From contig JAVTVJ010000822.1 in assembly GCA_034509425.1 (NCBI GenBank), forward strand, positions 1 through 64,000: a DNA stretch of 64,000 nt, read 5' to 3'. Of this stretch, positions 21,677-34,600 are shown one piece after another. The position numbers and the translations under genes were made by a program. How positions within the stretch are numbered: position 1 is the stretch's first letter; each line of letters starts with the position of its first letter. The notes beneath the pieces are model-generated. The model was not told where the DNA came from. It searched no databases and was given only the letters and a program-made list of their open reading frames with translations. This DNA is from Eopsaltria australis (Eukaryota; Chordata; Aves; Passeriformes; Petroicidae).

Positions 21677-24484
21677 AAGGCTAAAAGGATTAAGAATTTA
21701 AAGGACTCCAATCCCTGATGATGTCCTTATGTTCTTGTAGAATAGGCACTAATTTACTGATCAGACACAATGGAGAACAGACTCTCCAGAGAGTGAAAAA
21801 AAAGGGAATTTAGCCCTGAAAAAGGATGGAAAATAGAAAGGAAAATTAGTAAAGATATAGGAGAGGCAATCTAAGTTGAAATAAAATATCCCTGCTGTCT
21901 CCCTGCTGGTGCTTCTCCTATTTGACAGCCTGTGTTGATCCCCACACCATAAAAAGTTGCCCAGTGATGCTTCTGGAAGGTGAGTAAATGGATGTCAGGA
22001 GGAAAAATAACACTCCCATGCAAGGATGATTTAAGATTATCCTTTCCCCACTTCTGCGTGAGATTGGATCTATTGTAACCTTCCTAAACCTTTGTTACCT
22101 TTGTAATTTAAACTGACAGGTTAAATGCTAATGCAATTGATGGGGGTGAACAAGTGGTCAAGGAACAACCTGATCTGACTGTGTAATGCATCAGAGAATT
22201 GCAAAAATATGCAGGTCAGATATAATTTTGACAGAAAATGGCTCGCTGCAAGGGTTTATGTTTCCCTGGATGGTCTTAAAAAGAGTTGGACTATGGTAAG
22301 TACCACAGTGCTGGGAAAAAAAAGACCAAGTTAAACTTGATGGAAAAAATCCAAGTTCTCAATATCCTCAGATTTCATTAGCAGTTTTTTATTGGAGCTG
22401 GGATAATAAGATTATAGAATTAAGAGAAAAGTGATACCCATTTTCTTCAGCTCAGCAGCCCTAATGTGCAGGAAGGAAGCGACTCTCATTTCTCACCATG
22501 AATACAGCAAAAACTGCCTGGAAAAAGAGCCATGTGCAGGTCCTGACTGAAAATTCTGTTACCTCAGCAGGCACTGGGGCATGGCAACAACCCTTAAAAG
22601 TGGGTAAAAAAGGTGATTTCTCATCAATTAGTCCTGGAGTTGATGATTTGACTGTGGAGTGGGGCCACGATGCGAATCCTGGAGCAGCTCCCAACCGAAG
22701 GAACATCCCTGTTCCAGGGGTAAAATGTGGAAATGCAATGACACAGCAGGGAAAGTTGAGGCAGTTCAACCCAGACCTCTTCATTTTCAGTTTAGGGACT
22801 TCCTGAAAAATAAAAGATACATTTAATCCCTCTGCTGAGGGGTTGAGGTGATCTGAAGCAGAGGGGAAGGCAAAGTTGGGCAACTCTCATGTCCACCGAC
22901 ACTCTGCGAATCCTTTATTTGTTTATATTAATATATCTGCTTTAAAAAGCACTGGTTTAGAATAGAGATAATTTTTCATTTTGGGGCAAGATAACAAACT
23001 GTTCACCCCAGTCTGAGGATTACCAAGGATATTGGAAGTATCACTTTTCCCCTGGGCACTTTCTAAGCAAGAAGAGAATTAATTATTCCAAAGTTTTTCA
23101 GCACTGACATCATGCCAGTGGATTTTGGTGCCATATTCCTTAAAATAGTGTCAGGTTTTTTGCCTTTTAACTCTGAAATCCCTCTGATTTTTTACTTCCA
23201 AGCACTCCCTACTCCAAGATGCCACCAGCAGGTGCTGAATGGACCAGAACAAAGGCAACAAATAAGGAAATAACCCCTCCCTTCAAAATTTTTAATATTT
23301 TCCATATTTTTCCTGATTTGTTTACGACTTCAGTGGGATTTTTTTCGTCAAAGGAAATTTCAGGGTTGAATTTGTCCTCCTGCACGCACAAAAACTCACT
23401 GTGTTCTTCACCTATACAAGTGTTTAGAAAGGAAAATTGAAATGTAAATTGACCCAGTGCTTTTAAAACCTTAAAAAAAAAATAATAATTCAGTGCCTGT
23501 TCTATGGAATGGAACTCTCCTGGCTGCTTTAACCTGCTGAGCAGGTTAGCATAACATGGAATCAATTATTGTACTGGCCATATAAAAGCTGTCAGGTTTA
23601 ATGTTTAACTGCAGTATCTCCCCGGAATGTTTGATTTCCAATCATCAGCCCCGTGAAGCTCCAGAAATACGGGCACATAAGAAAGATTCCGGGCTAAGGA
23701 ATTTATTGGGCTGCCCTGAGTTGTAAAAGTGAAATCAGGAAAGAATGATGCACCCTGCAAACACGACTCCCTTTTTAATCAAACACTTCCCAGCCCCGTA
23801 AAACAAAGCAGGGAACAAAGTGCAGAACAAATATTGAATTTCTAGTCTGGATTGTAATAATTGTGACACCGTTTCACTCATTTTTCAGCTTGTCTGGAAG
23901 CAGCTTTCACTGGGATATTATTCCCATTCTTTTCTGTCTTTTTCCTTGTATTTCTTTTTCGGTTGTTTTGGGGTTTAGTTTTGGGTTTTTTTTTTTTTGT
24001 TTTGGTTTGGATTTCTTAGGGTTTTGAGCGGGGTTTAGTTTTGGTTTGTTTGTTGTTGGGTTTTCTGGGGACGAGTCTTTTTCTACAGAGGGAGAATCAA
24101 ATAGAAAAATGCTTTGACTTTCACAGCTCTTCTACTGCTCAACTTCATTCTAAACTTGTAACACACAATGCAAATAATTATTGATCTCTTTTCTGATCTG
24201 GGCTTTATTGTGTGACCTTGCTGTGGCTAAAATTGCAATTTTAGATTTTCCACCTGTGGTGGTGACCACAGACAGCAAGTTTGTCATTTGAGAATCCTAA
24301 AAATGATGAATTAAGGACTGTGAGGTGCTGGTGTTACGACAAGAGTGGGAATTGTTCGTAACAGAGCTGGGACAAATGCCTGGAGTGGTGGGAAAGGAGT
24401 GAAAATTGTGACTCTGGTTCCTTCCTGCTGCATTTCTGTAGGGAAGGGGAAGGTTTGGATTTCTGGGGAGGCTGAGAATGCAGG
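21677..24484. other. Unique sequence with a G/T-rich tract
   Basis: Single-copy DNA except for the G/T low-complexity tract at 23953-24070. The opposing frames at 22461-22883 (-, 140 codons) and 22498-22806 (+, 102 codons) overlap antisense and show no family features. The frame at 23209-23565 (-) has no recognisable domain. Confidence 0.45.
23953..24070. repeat. G/T-rich low-complexity tract
   Basis: The + strand is almost only G and T, built from TTTTGGGG, GGTTTGG and long T-runs. The phrase GGGGTTTAGTTTTGG occurs at 23970 and 24030. The complementary strand is C/A. Similar tracts lie at 32964 (A/C on the + strand) and 43459. Confidence 0.85.
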
Positions 24485-24751
24485 AACTGGAGGGACAGGA
24501 CAAGGGGGAATGGCTTCAAACTGGCAGAGGGAGGACTTGGATGGGATTTTGGGAAGAAATCCTTCCCTGTGAGAGTGGTGAGGCCCTGGCACAGGGTGCC
24601 CAGAGAAGCTGTGGCTGCTCCTGGATCCCTGTCAGTGCCCAAGGCCAGGCTGGACAGGGTCTGGAGCAGCCTGGGACAGTGGGAGGTGTCCCTGAACATG
24701 GCACTGGATGGGCTTTGGGTCCCTCTCAACCCAAACCAGTCTGGGATTCTC
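24485..24751 (+). mobile_element. CR1 LINE 3'-end copy
   Basis: Sense CR1 from AACTGGAGGGACAGGACAAG through GGAATGGCTTCAAACTGGCA, GGAAGAAATCCTTCCCTGTG, GGCACAGGGTGCCCAGAGAA, GTCAGTGCCCAAGGCCAGGC, GAGCAGCCTGGGACAGTGGG to AACCCAAACCAGTCTGGGAT. The GCATGGC stretch is shortened relative to the usual CCCATGGCAGGGGTGG. The 279-codon antisense open frame spanning it is a by-product of the element. Confidence 0.95.
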
Positions 24752-27700
24752 TCACTCTGAGAAAATTCCCCTTGGACCCTGAGTGTCCTTCCCACTGAGC
24801 CCCTAGCCAAGCCCAAAAACCAGGGCAGGTTTCTGGGAACTGCTCCTTTGCCCTGGCTGTTTAAAGCATTCCAAAAGCAAACCCCAAAGCATCTGCAGGG
24901 TCTGATTTGGAGCTCTGTCTCCTGACAGCTTTGGGGGATTGCTTCCAGCAGCAGAAACATGGCCTGCCCATGGTCCATAACAGCTTGGAACAAAGAGCTA
25001 TAAAAGCAGGGAGCAGGAGACAGATTTATCTCAGTGTATTCCAAGAAATGATGATCCTGAATTGATTCCTTCTCTGAAATACAAACTCCATGTTTGGTTC
25101 TTCTGTAAAAGAAGAAAAATAAAAAAAAAAAAGGTAAAACATAAAATAAACCAGGATTTATCCTCAAGATCAACTCTCATTCCCTTTCAGAAATTACATT
25201 CTAGACAATAAGTGATCATTATGTGCCAACAGAGCTGAGAATCTGATTTTAACTTTCAGGTAACATATTAGGGCCATAACCAAATCTGAGAACTATTATC
25301 ATAGCCAAATGACTGTAATGCTTCAAGGCTATAACACTCATCACCTTTTTATCATTCAGATTACCAGCCAACCCTGAAACAATGAATTTCTTTAACATTA
25401 TTCTCCCATAACCTTTAACTGTATGCATTATTTCAAACATCTGAAATAATCCTTTATATGGCACAGTAGAATAATATGTTTGCCACTCACTGCACAGTGG
25501 AATTTGTTAAGCCCAGAGTAGTGCAGAAACTCCAGTCTGCTCTGTCTGCCATGGAAAACATTGATTTCAATTGTGCTGGAGAGATGTTTAAGTGATAAAT
25601 AATTTGAAGGAACACTGATAGGAAACATAAGGTTCATAAAAGTCCAGAAATGCTGCTGTGGTTTTATCACCATTATAAAAGTGTCCTGCTTGCCTTGTTT
25701 TGGGAGGGCTTTACTTGGCCAGCTCTCCCATATTTCAGGTGGAATGTACAGCATAAATATTCCACGGGCTCATTACAGAGCTGTGTTTGTGATAAACCTT
25801 CCCAGAGTCCTCTCAGGAAATGTTTATTCCTGTTCCATCAAGTGGGTGCTAATGCCCCACACCAGCTCTCTCATGGGCCATGCTGATAAATAATCCTGTG
25901 TGTGCCCTGGTGATTCTGTGCATAAACACTCCTGGATCTGAGTTACTGCAGCTCCAGGCCCTGAGTGAATCAGATTTATAAACACAACCCTCTGTTTCTT
26001 ACCTGTGCTGAAGGGTATTACGATGGCAGAAATGGCATTTATCTGCAATCTTGATATAAAAAAGATTCCCAGCAATGCAATGCACGAAAATACAAAAGCA
26101 ACTCTGAAATATTGCCAGGGAAAGGGGTCTTGAAAAACATCCCAGGGAGCCTCGAGGCTGCTGAGCACAGAATGCTTTGGATCAGGCCCTTGGAGAGCAC
26201 AACCTCTAAAATAACAGGTTTGAAGAATGAAATTGTGTCTTCTTCAATGTCCTCACGAAAACTGGGTGCCTCAGAAAGGTCTCAGCCATGCAGAACAGCA
26301 GATTTTTAATAAAGTTTAACTACCTGAAAGAACCTGAAAATGTAGGCTTAGAAAATCGGAATTTATTGAAATATTTCTCAACTGCATGAAGGAAAAGGGA
26401 TGGAGACACAAAGGATTCAGGCTGTGGGTAAGGGACAATAATTCTTGTGCTGAGCAAGCAAAAAGGTGTTGGGCTTCAGGTCCAATTTTTCTGTGATTTC
26501 TTGTGTGACCTTTCACAAACCACACACGTTCTTCCCAAGGAAATCACCAAATGATTGTCACTGGCTTCAGTGGAGGAGAGAATAAGCTCCTCATTTCTCT
26601 TTGAATCAGTTTTCTCATTAGTAAATTAGCGAGCTCAGAGCTTTAATGCTTCCAGTGCTCTTCGGTCTCCTTGAAGGAGAAGTGATATTGGAATAACTGT
26701 CCTTACAGCCAGGGAGCAGAAAATCCAGATTAATTGGGGCACTTTGGTGGCCATGACCACCACGTGGACCTGTGTTCCCTCCACCCCAGAAGAACAAGAC
26801 AAGAGTCTGAAAAATTAAACATTTCAGCTCAAGAGAACGCTGCTTTTTCAGCAGGCACCTGGAATTTCCTGAATTTGCTGTATTTTAGCACAGATTTTCA
26901 GTTGCTGTCATCTCAGCACTCCACTACAGCACTCATTTCATTCATAGAGTTCGTCAGCAAGTTCACTTCACCTGGATTGGAAATTTCTGGAGCTGAATAT
27001 TCCCTTTATTCCAGGATTTAAGGGCTGACAGTGTTCACACAGAGCTACAAATTCCCAGCTCAAGGAGAGGTAAAAGTTGTTAGTGCTGGCAGTGCTCACC
27101 CTCCCACAGCAACACCTGGCAGAGAAAGGGGAGAAAAAACCAAAGGCTGGTGGCAAATTTGCTGGTAAGTATTTAAAAAAAAAGGTCAGTCCTGAACATT
27201 AAAGAAGGCCAGCAGGAAATCATTAAATCTGAGTGATAACATGGGTTTATTTTAATTTGCTCGCCTGGATTTTCATTAACAGTGAATGGATTGTGGAAAA
27301 TAAAATGAACTCCGTAAAAATGTGGGGCTGACCACAGCTTGCAGCAGGACTCAGAAAATAACTGTATCAACCCAGCCAGATTTCCTATGTGGATTAGTTT
27401 TTATCTGTATTATTTGCCTCACCAAAAGGATAACTTTTATACAGACCAAGTGCCACGGGCGTGACCCACTGGAGGATTTCAATCATTGTAACTGTGGCTT
27501 TTGATGCAAATATTTCAATTAAAGCCCTCAAAGCCTTGGCTCAGATGTCACCAAGCCCTGGGTGTTTTCATACTGAGGAGCCTGAGGCAGAGCAAGAATC
27601 CCCCAGCTGAAGGATCCAACCCAGCAGTTCATGGATTTCATGGGAGGGTGGAATTCCTTCCTCTGGATGTCCCACATGGATCAGGTCACCACCAGGGACA

Positions 27701-27826
27701 GCTTCTTACCAAGTTCTTCAACTTCCATAAATTCAATTGCTACAAAGTCTTTACAAACTCATTGGAGTAGGGACAAAACCAGATTTTATCCTTTCCCAAG
27801 GTGGCTGCTTGAGCCTGTAGTCCCTC
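24752..27826. other. Unique non-coding sequence
   Basis: AT-rich single-copy DNA with a 12-base A-run near 25120. Open frames at 25428-25754 (-), 25824-26168 (-) and 26734-27021 (+) lack recognisable domains. Nothing else was identified. Confidence 0.45.
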
Positions 27827-27885
27827 TGAGAATCAGAAAAGCTGAGGTTGAAAAGACCTTCAAGACCCTGGAGTCCAAGCCAAGG
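27827..27885 (-). mobile_element. CR1 LINE 3'-tail fragment, diverged, reverse orientation
   Basis: GAATCAGAAAAGCTGAGGTT, GAAAAGACCTTCAAGACCC, TGGAGTCCAAGCC matches the reversed tail of the CR1 group with AGGTTGGAAAAGACCTTCAA. Only about 60 bases are recognisable. Confidence 0.68.
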
Positions 27886-30068
27886 GGTTGTGCCTTTTCA
27901 GTAAATTAAAAAAGCAACATCCATCTCTGCTGCAGAGGATCACCTGACACGCCTGCTGATTTATTTAACTAATTTTTCATCCCATAATTCTTCCAATCTG
28001 TGATCCAATGATCTCATGCTGCATTTCTTTGCTGAAGGTTATCAGGCTGGCAGAGCCGTGTCCTTCCACCTTCATTCCAATGATGGATCTTCCTAAAGTT
28101 TTGTTTACCTGCCTTTAATCTGCTCCAAGGCTAACTGAGAGGGGTTTTTTTTATTCTCATCCACAAGAAATTCAGGAATACCCTTCCTGCTCTCCCCGAC
28201 CCAAGCAGGAGGATCTTTGCATGGCAACAACTCCTTTCTCTCGCATTATTTTAACTCCTGAGCTGGTGGTGTTGTCAGAGCAGCTCTGATTAATTGATTA
28301 ATTGGCCATGGGAATAATCTCAAACTGTGCCAGTGGCCACCAGCACCTGCTCGTCTTCTTTGTTGTCCCAACAATGGTGCTGGATTCATTCCCAGTCCCA
28401 GGGGCCGTGATGGGGGCAGAAACATTCCCGAGTTATTTGAAAAGCCATCGATTTTCCAAAGGGAGCAGAGCTGAGTTAAAGCTTGTCCAAACTCCTCACC
28501 CAGGTCATATTTCTCCCCCATCATGTTGGATGTGTCAGCTGTTGTTTCACCACCTGTTAATCCATCTGTGCTCAGGCTGTATATGTGATTTATGAACAAT
28601 TCCTATACCTTACTTGTTGCCTCCATGTGACCAGTTTTTTATCATTCTCCATTTTTTTTCACTCTCTATTTTTTTTATCATTCTCGCTTTTTCATCCTAC
28701 ACCCACCTATTAGTCACAATTTTAAGGGAAACATGGAAATTTTTATTTCCGCAACAGTCATTGAAGTTTTTCTACTTTTTTTATCTCGAGTTGTATTGGC
28801 ACAACAGCTCTGGTAGATATTTTAATTTACAATTTTTGCCGCCCTCATTCGCTGCTATCAAAAATGAATTTTAAGCACGAGTGATACGTAAATGAACCTG
28901 ATGATTTGTAACCATCAGCAGCTCAGATTATGAGGAATCTCCTGCTGGGGTTACACATCAAAAATTGCTTTGTTCCTAACCTGTGATACTTTTAATAATT
29001 TTATTTCTATTTCTTTCCGAATTCTGGGAAACATTAGCCAGATAATGATGCCTTTTGATTACCAAGCTTGTTCCCTCTTTCAGTAAACAGCTTTGGACTG
29101 CAAGAATCACCTCAAATGGGGTTTCTTTTGTTGACTGGGTTTTGGGTTCTTTTTTTCCATCTTATCTTTGTCCCTGAGTGTTCCTGTTTTTCAGTCCTAC
29201 TGCTCTGCTCCAACATGCTCCCAATATTTTGGTTTTTACTGGCTCATTTACCCTATGCAATAAAGATGCTTGGCATGTCATAAGGTAAGTATTTTCCCTA
29301 GAAATTGCTGTAAAACTTTGTATCAAGCTGGACATTTCTATTGATTTTTTGAATTGATATTTGCAGGTCTCTTTCTGCTTTCTTTTTAACAATTGACTTT
29401 TAGACCCCCGCATTTCTTGAAAGAAATATTGCTGTAAATTGCAGTGATCCTGACCTGCTCTTTTTCTTCTCTTATCCCTCAGAGCTTTGCTATTCTAATA
29501 GCTTTTCTGATGCTCCTTGCAATTAGTTCACAGCAAATTAGAAGAGATAATGGTTAATGAACAACTGCCACTCACTGTCAGTGAAGTGCTGCGAAGGAAA
29601 AGGCACTTTCAGAAGTCAGAGGAATGAGAAAATATTACAGGGACAAGGAGCACCCAGAGCTGGGGGGAAAAACTGTGAGGAAGCTGAAATTTTCCTTGAT
29701 CAAGACCCTTTGGATACCTGGAGAATCTTCATCTCAGATCTAACCATGAAGAACTTTCCTAACCCTCCAGACATGCACTGAAATAACCCCACATCAGTTT
29801 AGGCCAGTGATATTTTTAAAACACCTTTCATAGGCTTGTCTTGGACCCTTTCGAAGACACACAAAAAACCCAATTATTATTATTAAACCCTGTAATGTTA
29901 AAGAACCAATATTTACACCCTCCTTACCCAGTGCCTGCATTGAAGTTTTGGTGAGAACACCAATTTATCCAGATTTTCACCTGCAGAGAAATCCACAGTG
30001 TCCACTCATTAGGAGAATGATTTTCCTTGTAGGATTGTTGCCTTCATTTCTTCAGGGTGAGAGCAGAA
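27886..30068. other. Unique sequence with a pyrimidine-rich patch
   Basis: Single-copy DNA. At 28629-28695 a T-rich tract repeats TTTTTATCATTCTC twice around a CACTCTCTATTTTTT stretch. Open frames at 28246-28599 on both strands overlap antisense and are not called. Confidence 0.45.
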
Positions 30069-30115
30069 TATCCCAGAATGGTTTGGGTTGGAAGGGACCT
30101 TAAAGCTCCTTTACT
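30069..30115 (-). mobile_element. CR1 LINE 3'-terminal stub, reverse orientation
   Basis: ATATCCCAGAATGGTTTGGG, TTGGAAGGGACCTTAAAGCT is an almost perfect match to the last ~45 bases of the GAAGCTGTGG-type CR1. The sequence leaves the family abruptly at CCTTTACTCATGAG, so this is a severely truncated insertion. Confidence 0.88.
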
Positions 30116-31548
30116 CATGAGCCTAAATCTCCACAGTACCCAGTGAAACAGGGAGAATCTTTTATTTGCTTTTCTTTTGGATCTAAACCCAACCACACCA
30201 AATTTCAAGTGATTATTTACAGAAGACGATCCCACCCAGGATAAACCACTCCAGCAGGATATTTCCTTTCCTGATTTCCCTAGCTCAGTCACAAACAGCC
30301 CCAGATGTGGTTCAGGATGTTGTTTGTCTTCATGCAGGAAAAAGATCAATTCTGTTGTGGAAACACAGTGCACAGCATGGGATTGCTCTAATCAATTTGA
30401 GCAGGCCCTGGTAAAACTATCTGCTAGTCTGCAATCCAGCAGCATCAAAGCTAATTAATACTTTAGTCAGCTTAATGAATGTATTAGTGGGTAATATTTG
30501 TGTGTAAGCTCCTCATAACTCAATAATCCCATCCCATTTGCATTATTAATAGGACAGGTATGAGCTGATTGATCATAAAACCCATTAACTCAGATTTGTG
30601 CTGCTCTCAGTTCCCTCTGAGGAAGAGCAGGAATCAGTGAGGATTGCAGGGAGCAGACTCTAGAAAGGCCTTTACAGATTCCAGGTGAGTGGGACAGAAG
30701 AACTGCAATGAAAAGTTGCATTTTAAACCAGACATGAACTGATCTAGAAGGTGATGGATGCTTAACCCAAGGGCTGAGTGCCCTCATTTATGAGATGCCC
30801 AAATTCTTTCAGGTCAAACCCCCTCTCCAAGGCAAGAGGAACAGGCAGGAAGGAAAGGGAGAAAGAGGGAGAGGTATAAAACAATTTCCCTTCATTCCCT
30901 TCCTCTCTTTACCCCACTCCTCACATAAAAACCACAGAGTGGGAGCTTATTTATTGAAATGAAGCTGGAGGTTGGTTCAGGTGGGAGATGAGTAAATAAA
31001 CCAAGCGCTTCTCGAACGCCTGCTGGAGAAGAACAATATTTTGCAATTTCCCTCCTACAGGCTTTGCATCCTACAAAGAGAAATAAAAACGTGCTTCATC
31101 CTCTCCAGCAGCCTTGAAAGCTGCTGGTTATTCACAGCCCCTCACAACAGAGGCCAGATAATCCTCTGGAAGGGGGAAGCACCGTTCCAGCGCTGCAGAG
31201 AGAATGTGCAGGCAGATGAATTCCGCCGGAATAGCAATAAAAAAAAGGGATGAGGAAGAAAGCAGCTCGTTCCTTTGGAGACTCATCTTTTTAATGCACC
31301 ATTTCCTCAGGATCTTCTAATTGCTTCTTGTGGGATTGGAGTGTTTTCTCTTGCAGCTTCACTCTGGAAATTTGTTACATTTCCTGGTATGATGTTCTCC
31401 TGCTTTTTTTATTTTTAGGCTTGAAGAACTGTTTTCTAATCCTTTTTTTTTTTCCTTCCATGAGATATTTCCCCCATCTCTCCCATTTCCACCTTCACGT
31501 TGTTATTACCAGTGAAACTGGAGCTTCTGTGGTGATGTGAAGCTGAAT

Positions 31549-31591
31549 CCTATTTTATTTTTATTTTATTTATATTTATTTTATTTTTTTA
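31549..31591. repeat. T/A low-complexity tract (TTTTA-type)
   Basis: Repeats of TATTTTATTT and TTATTTTATTT run for about 40 bases before ATCGCACTTCC ends them. Simple-sequence DNA without other features. Confidence 0.8.
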
Positions 31592-32963
31592 TCGCACTTC
31601 CTTACATGGTGGGACAGCTGGGAGAGCTGCTGGTGAATCACTCCTGGAGTCCTACACATGGCAGGGACACGTGCCATGAATTATCCAGCGAGCTGAACCT
31701 CCCTGATTAACGAGAATCCACCCTCCACTCTGCACTCCAGAGCTCCTCCAGTTGCAATTCCTTTGTACAAAGAGGGAAAGAGGCAGGAAAACCTCAAGGA
31801 AAGGAGTTTGTGGCTAAAAAAATTGGACAAGATCAAGCAGCAATGCCACTACTCCCAAAGCTGGCCAGATGTTTGCTCATCTGTTCAGGCACAGCTTTTT
31901 ATTGTCAGCTGCCACATGACAAGTGGCAAAGTTAAAGCTTAATAAGTAATTAAGACAGTCTGCCACGAAAGTGAGAAAAATGAGGGAAACAATGTTGTTC
32001 ACTTCTCCTCACGTGATTTAACGGGTAAAAAATGTTCCTCTGTTTTGCACAGAGCTGAGCAAATCATTCATTATAAATAATGTATTAACCTAATTTCATC
32101 ACTTTTACTCTGTGCAATGCTCCTGACTGGATTTATAACTGTTCCTTCTTGAAAAGTGTTGGTACCTGGAAGCAAATCAGCAGATATTTTATCTGCCTGT
32201 GATAATTCCACACAAACAGGCAGTGCTGTAAATTGAGAAAGTCTAATATTACCTCTCCAGGTAATGTTTGAGAGATATTTAGGAAATAGCTTCAGAGAAA
32301 ATATTTATAGCTAAAATCAGCGTGTTGGGAACATTTTGTGCACCTGAAGCTCACTGATGACTCTCGAGGAGAGCCATTGCGAAGGACTCAGGGCCAAATA
32401 AAAATTAAATATTTCTTAATATGCCAGTAAAATGACTGCTGTCACAAATGCACTTAAATTAACAGAATCATAGCTGTGTGAGATAGACAACATCACCTCA
32501 GGTGTACAAAATATCCAGATATTGCAGTGTTCCAACACAGAGGGTTGATCTTTAGCTCAACTTGTCTCGGGATTTTAGCAAATCTTTATTTCCCTTGATG
32601 CAATTCCATTTTTTTCCTTCAAAGGTCTCTGTGCAGGGAGTTCAAATAGCAGGGAAAACACCTCCTGAGGGAATGCAGGAAGATAAAATATGAGCAGTGT
32701 GTCCAGATCTCTGTTTTGGAGAAGAAATTTGCCTTTCTGATAAGCAGCAGAGATCAGATCAGGCAGCAAGAAGGGCTACAAAGGGCAATGACAGCCAAGA
32801 GAGGATCAGTAAGTTTGGGGTAAGGCCTTGAAAGAGACTTTTAAACATGCAGAATTGGCCAGTTTTGGAAGTGACAAAGCAGCTCAGCTCACAGCAGAGC
32901 TCTCCTCTGGGTGTGAAAGGTGTGGGGGTGCAGATTGTACCCCCTGAAACCCCAGGTGGCCAC

Positions 32964-33060
32964 CAAAAAAACCCACAAAAACCAAAAATCAAAAAAAAAA
33001 AACCCCAAACCAAACAACAACAACAAAACCACCAAGAAAATCCAAAAAATTCCACAAGAA
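32964..33060. repeat. A/C-rich low-complexity tract
   Basis: The + strand consists almost only of A and C: AAAAAAACCC, a 12-base A-run followed by CCCC, then (CAA)n and CAAAACC. It is the reverse-strand counterpart of the G/T tracts at 23953 and 43459. Both strands show spurious lysine/asparagine- or phenylalanine-rich open frames across it. Confidence 0.85.
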
Positions 33061-34299
33061 TCACAACTAAAATACCAAAATTTCATGTGAGGGGTTGCAA
33101 AGCAACTGGCCTGGCCTTTGGGGTGGGAAATGTTCTTGTCCTGCTGTAAGCACACATCAGAAATCACATCCCCAATGAAGCTGAACAACCTTACACTGAA
33201 ATTTGAGCTTTAAGATAACATTAGCCTGTAAATAAGGACAGGCTGCCACCCAGCAGGGCTCTACAGTCTGTAAGGATGAAATCCAAGCCAATTTTTACCA
33301 TTGTTTCCTTCCTAAACCAGAGTTTTCCCTGCCAGGTTCTTTGTGTAAGTTTGGGGTGCAGAAGGTTGGGATGTGGTGAATTTCCAGTCCATTGGAACTG
33401 GGATTCTGCTTTCAGCATCTGGAAGGTGTCACCAAGAGGAACTTTGCTCTGCAGGTAATGTTCACCCTGTGGGTTTGAGAAGTGTGGCTAAAACTCCATT
33501 AATCCCATGCAAAAACCAGATTTAAAAAAAGATCTGGTGGTCAATTTATAATCATTTTGGTGTTAGCTCATAACTCTCAGGAATTCAAATTAAAGCAGGA
33601 TGGAGAGATGGTTTACAAATGTTTGTAGCTGTGGCTGCAGCCACTCCAGAAACACCAGCAGAAAAAAGCAGATCTTGTTCACCCATTGCAAAATTGGCTT
33701 TTCAATTAATAATCCACAAACAGATTTATTCTCTGACTACTTAACAACCCTCAAACCAGCAATTTTTTTTTCCTGGTTTAATGACTGAAGGAACTGAACC
33801 ATATGAAAAGATCTCCTTCTTTTTATTCTCTTGTTACATTGGGCTGGCATTTGAGAATTATCACTGGAAGTCTCTGGTGCTTTTCGAGCTGAACCCCGGG
33901 AACTGCAGCAAACTGAAATATATAAAATCTATTTTCAGGATGGGATTGTGCATATCCTCTGCCATGATGTGTATAACACACCACAGTGCCTCTGCTTGCA
34001 CAGGATACACCCAAACTTCTCACTCTATTTATTAAAGATCAATTTTTGTGATATCATTGATCCCCTGCACACTGGGATTGTCATCCTCACTCAGGAGCGG
34101 CTGAAATTCAATCCTTTCTTCTCCATCCCTCTCTGCATTAAACCCACATAATAGACACTCTCTGGGAAGATAATGTGCCACTGGTGTTAGACAAAAAAAA
34201 TATGACAATAATGAAGGAATATGTTGTTAAAAATGGTGGGAAGAATAACAGCCCCATCATTTCCTGCTCTGTGCCCAGGAAGACACCAGGGATAAACAG

Positions 34300-34600
34300 C
34301 CAGCCAATCTATTTAAGCACTCAGGAGATAAAGGGTGATAGGAAAAGAACCAGCATGGACTTTGTGAGAACAAATCATATCAAGGTACCTTCTGCAGATA
34401 AGGTGGGAGATGGGAAGATGTGTGCAGAGGAGGAGCTGTGGTGGTGGGTTTTTCACAACGAGAAACAGAGAGAAAATCAGGATAAATGGGCAGGAATAGC
34501 ACATTTTCAATGTGGAGCAATTCTTCAAGGCTGCTCCTCAGTACCTGGAATATCTGGCTTGTCTTGGACCCAAGATTTCCTCAGATATGGATGGACTGGA
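34300..34600 (+). mobile_element. Possible decayed CR1 reverse-transcriptase segment
   Basis: At 34331-34380 the sequence AAGGGTGATAGGAAAAGAA, CCAGCATGGACTTTGTGAG, AACAAATCATATCAA resembles the CR1 stretch encoding QHGF-x-KNKSC in the reverse transcriptase. Read in the frame AAC CAG CAT GGA it gives NQHG then loses frame, consistent with a small indel. A second resemblance, AGATATGGATGGACT near 34574, recalls the ERYGFDGWT region. The matches are short and weak, and the rest of the block is not recognisable. The 216-codon open frame at 34175-34825 uses another frame and is probably fortuitous. Confidence 0.35.

Larger units (their letters stand above)
30116..34299. other. Unique non-coding sequence, with low-complexity tracts
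   Basis: Single-copy DNA holding a purine-rich patch near 30850-30880, a TTTTATTTTA-type tract at 31549-31591 and an A/C-rich tract at 32964-33060. The 30420-30590 segment is rich in TAAT/ATTA cores. Open frames are short or overlap the low-complexity tracts. Confidence 0.45.

Noticed and set aside
22120..22150. TTAAATGCTAATGCAATTGAT considered for resemblance to the miR-155 region
   Set aside because: Only the short ATGCTAAT part is alike; the seed context and hairpin are not present.
24334..25173. 279-codon minus-strand open frame, the longest in the window
   Set aside because: Its middle is the antisense of a CR1 3' end (24485-24751), and similar antisense peptides recur at every other CR1 copy of this type. 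The remainder has no recognisable domain.
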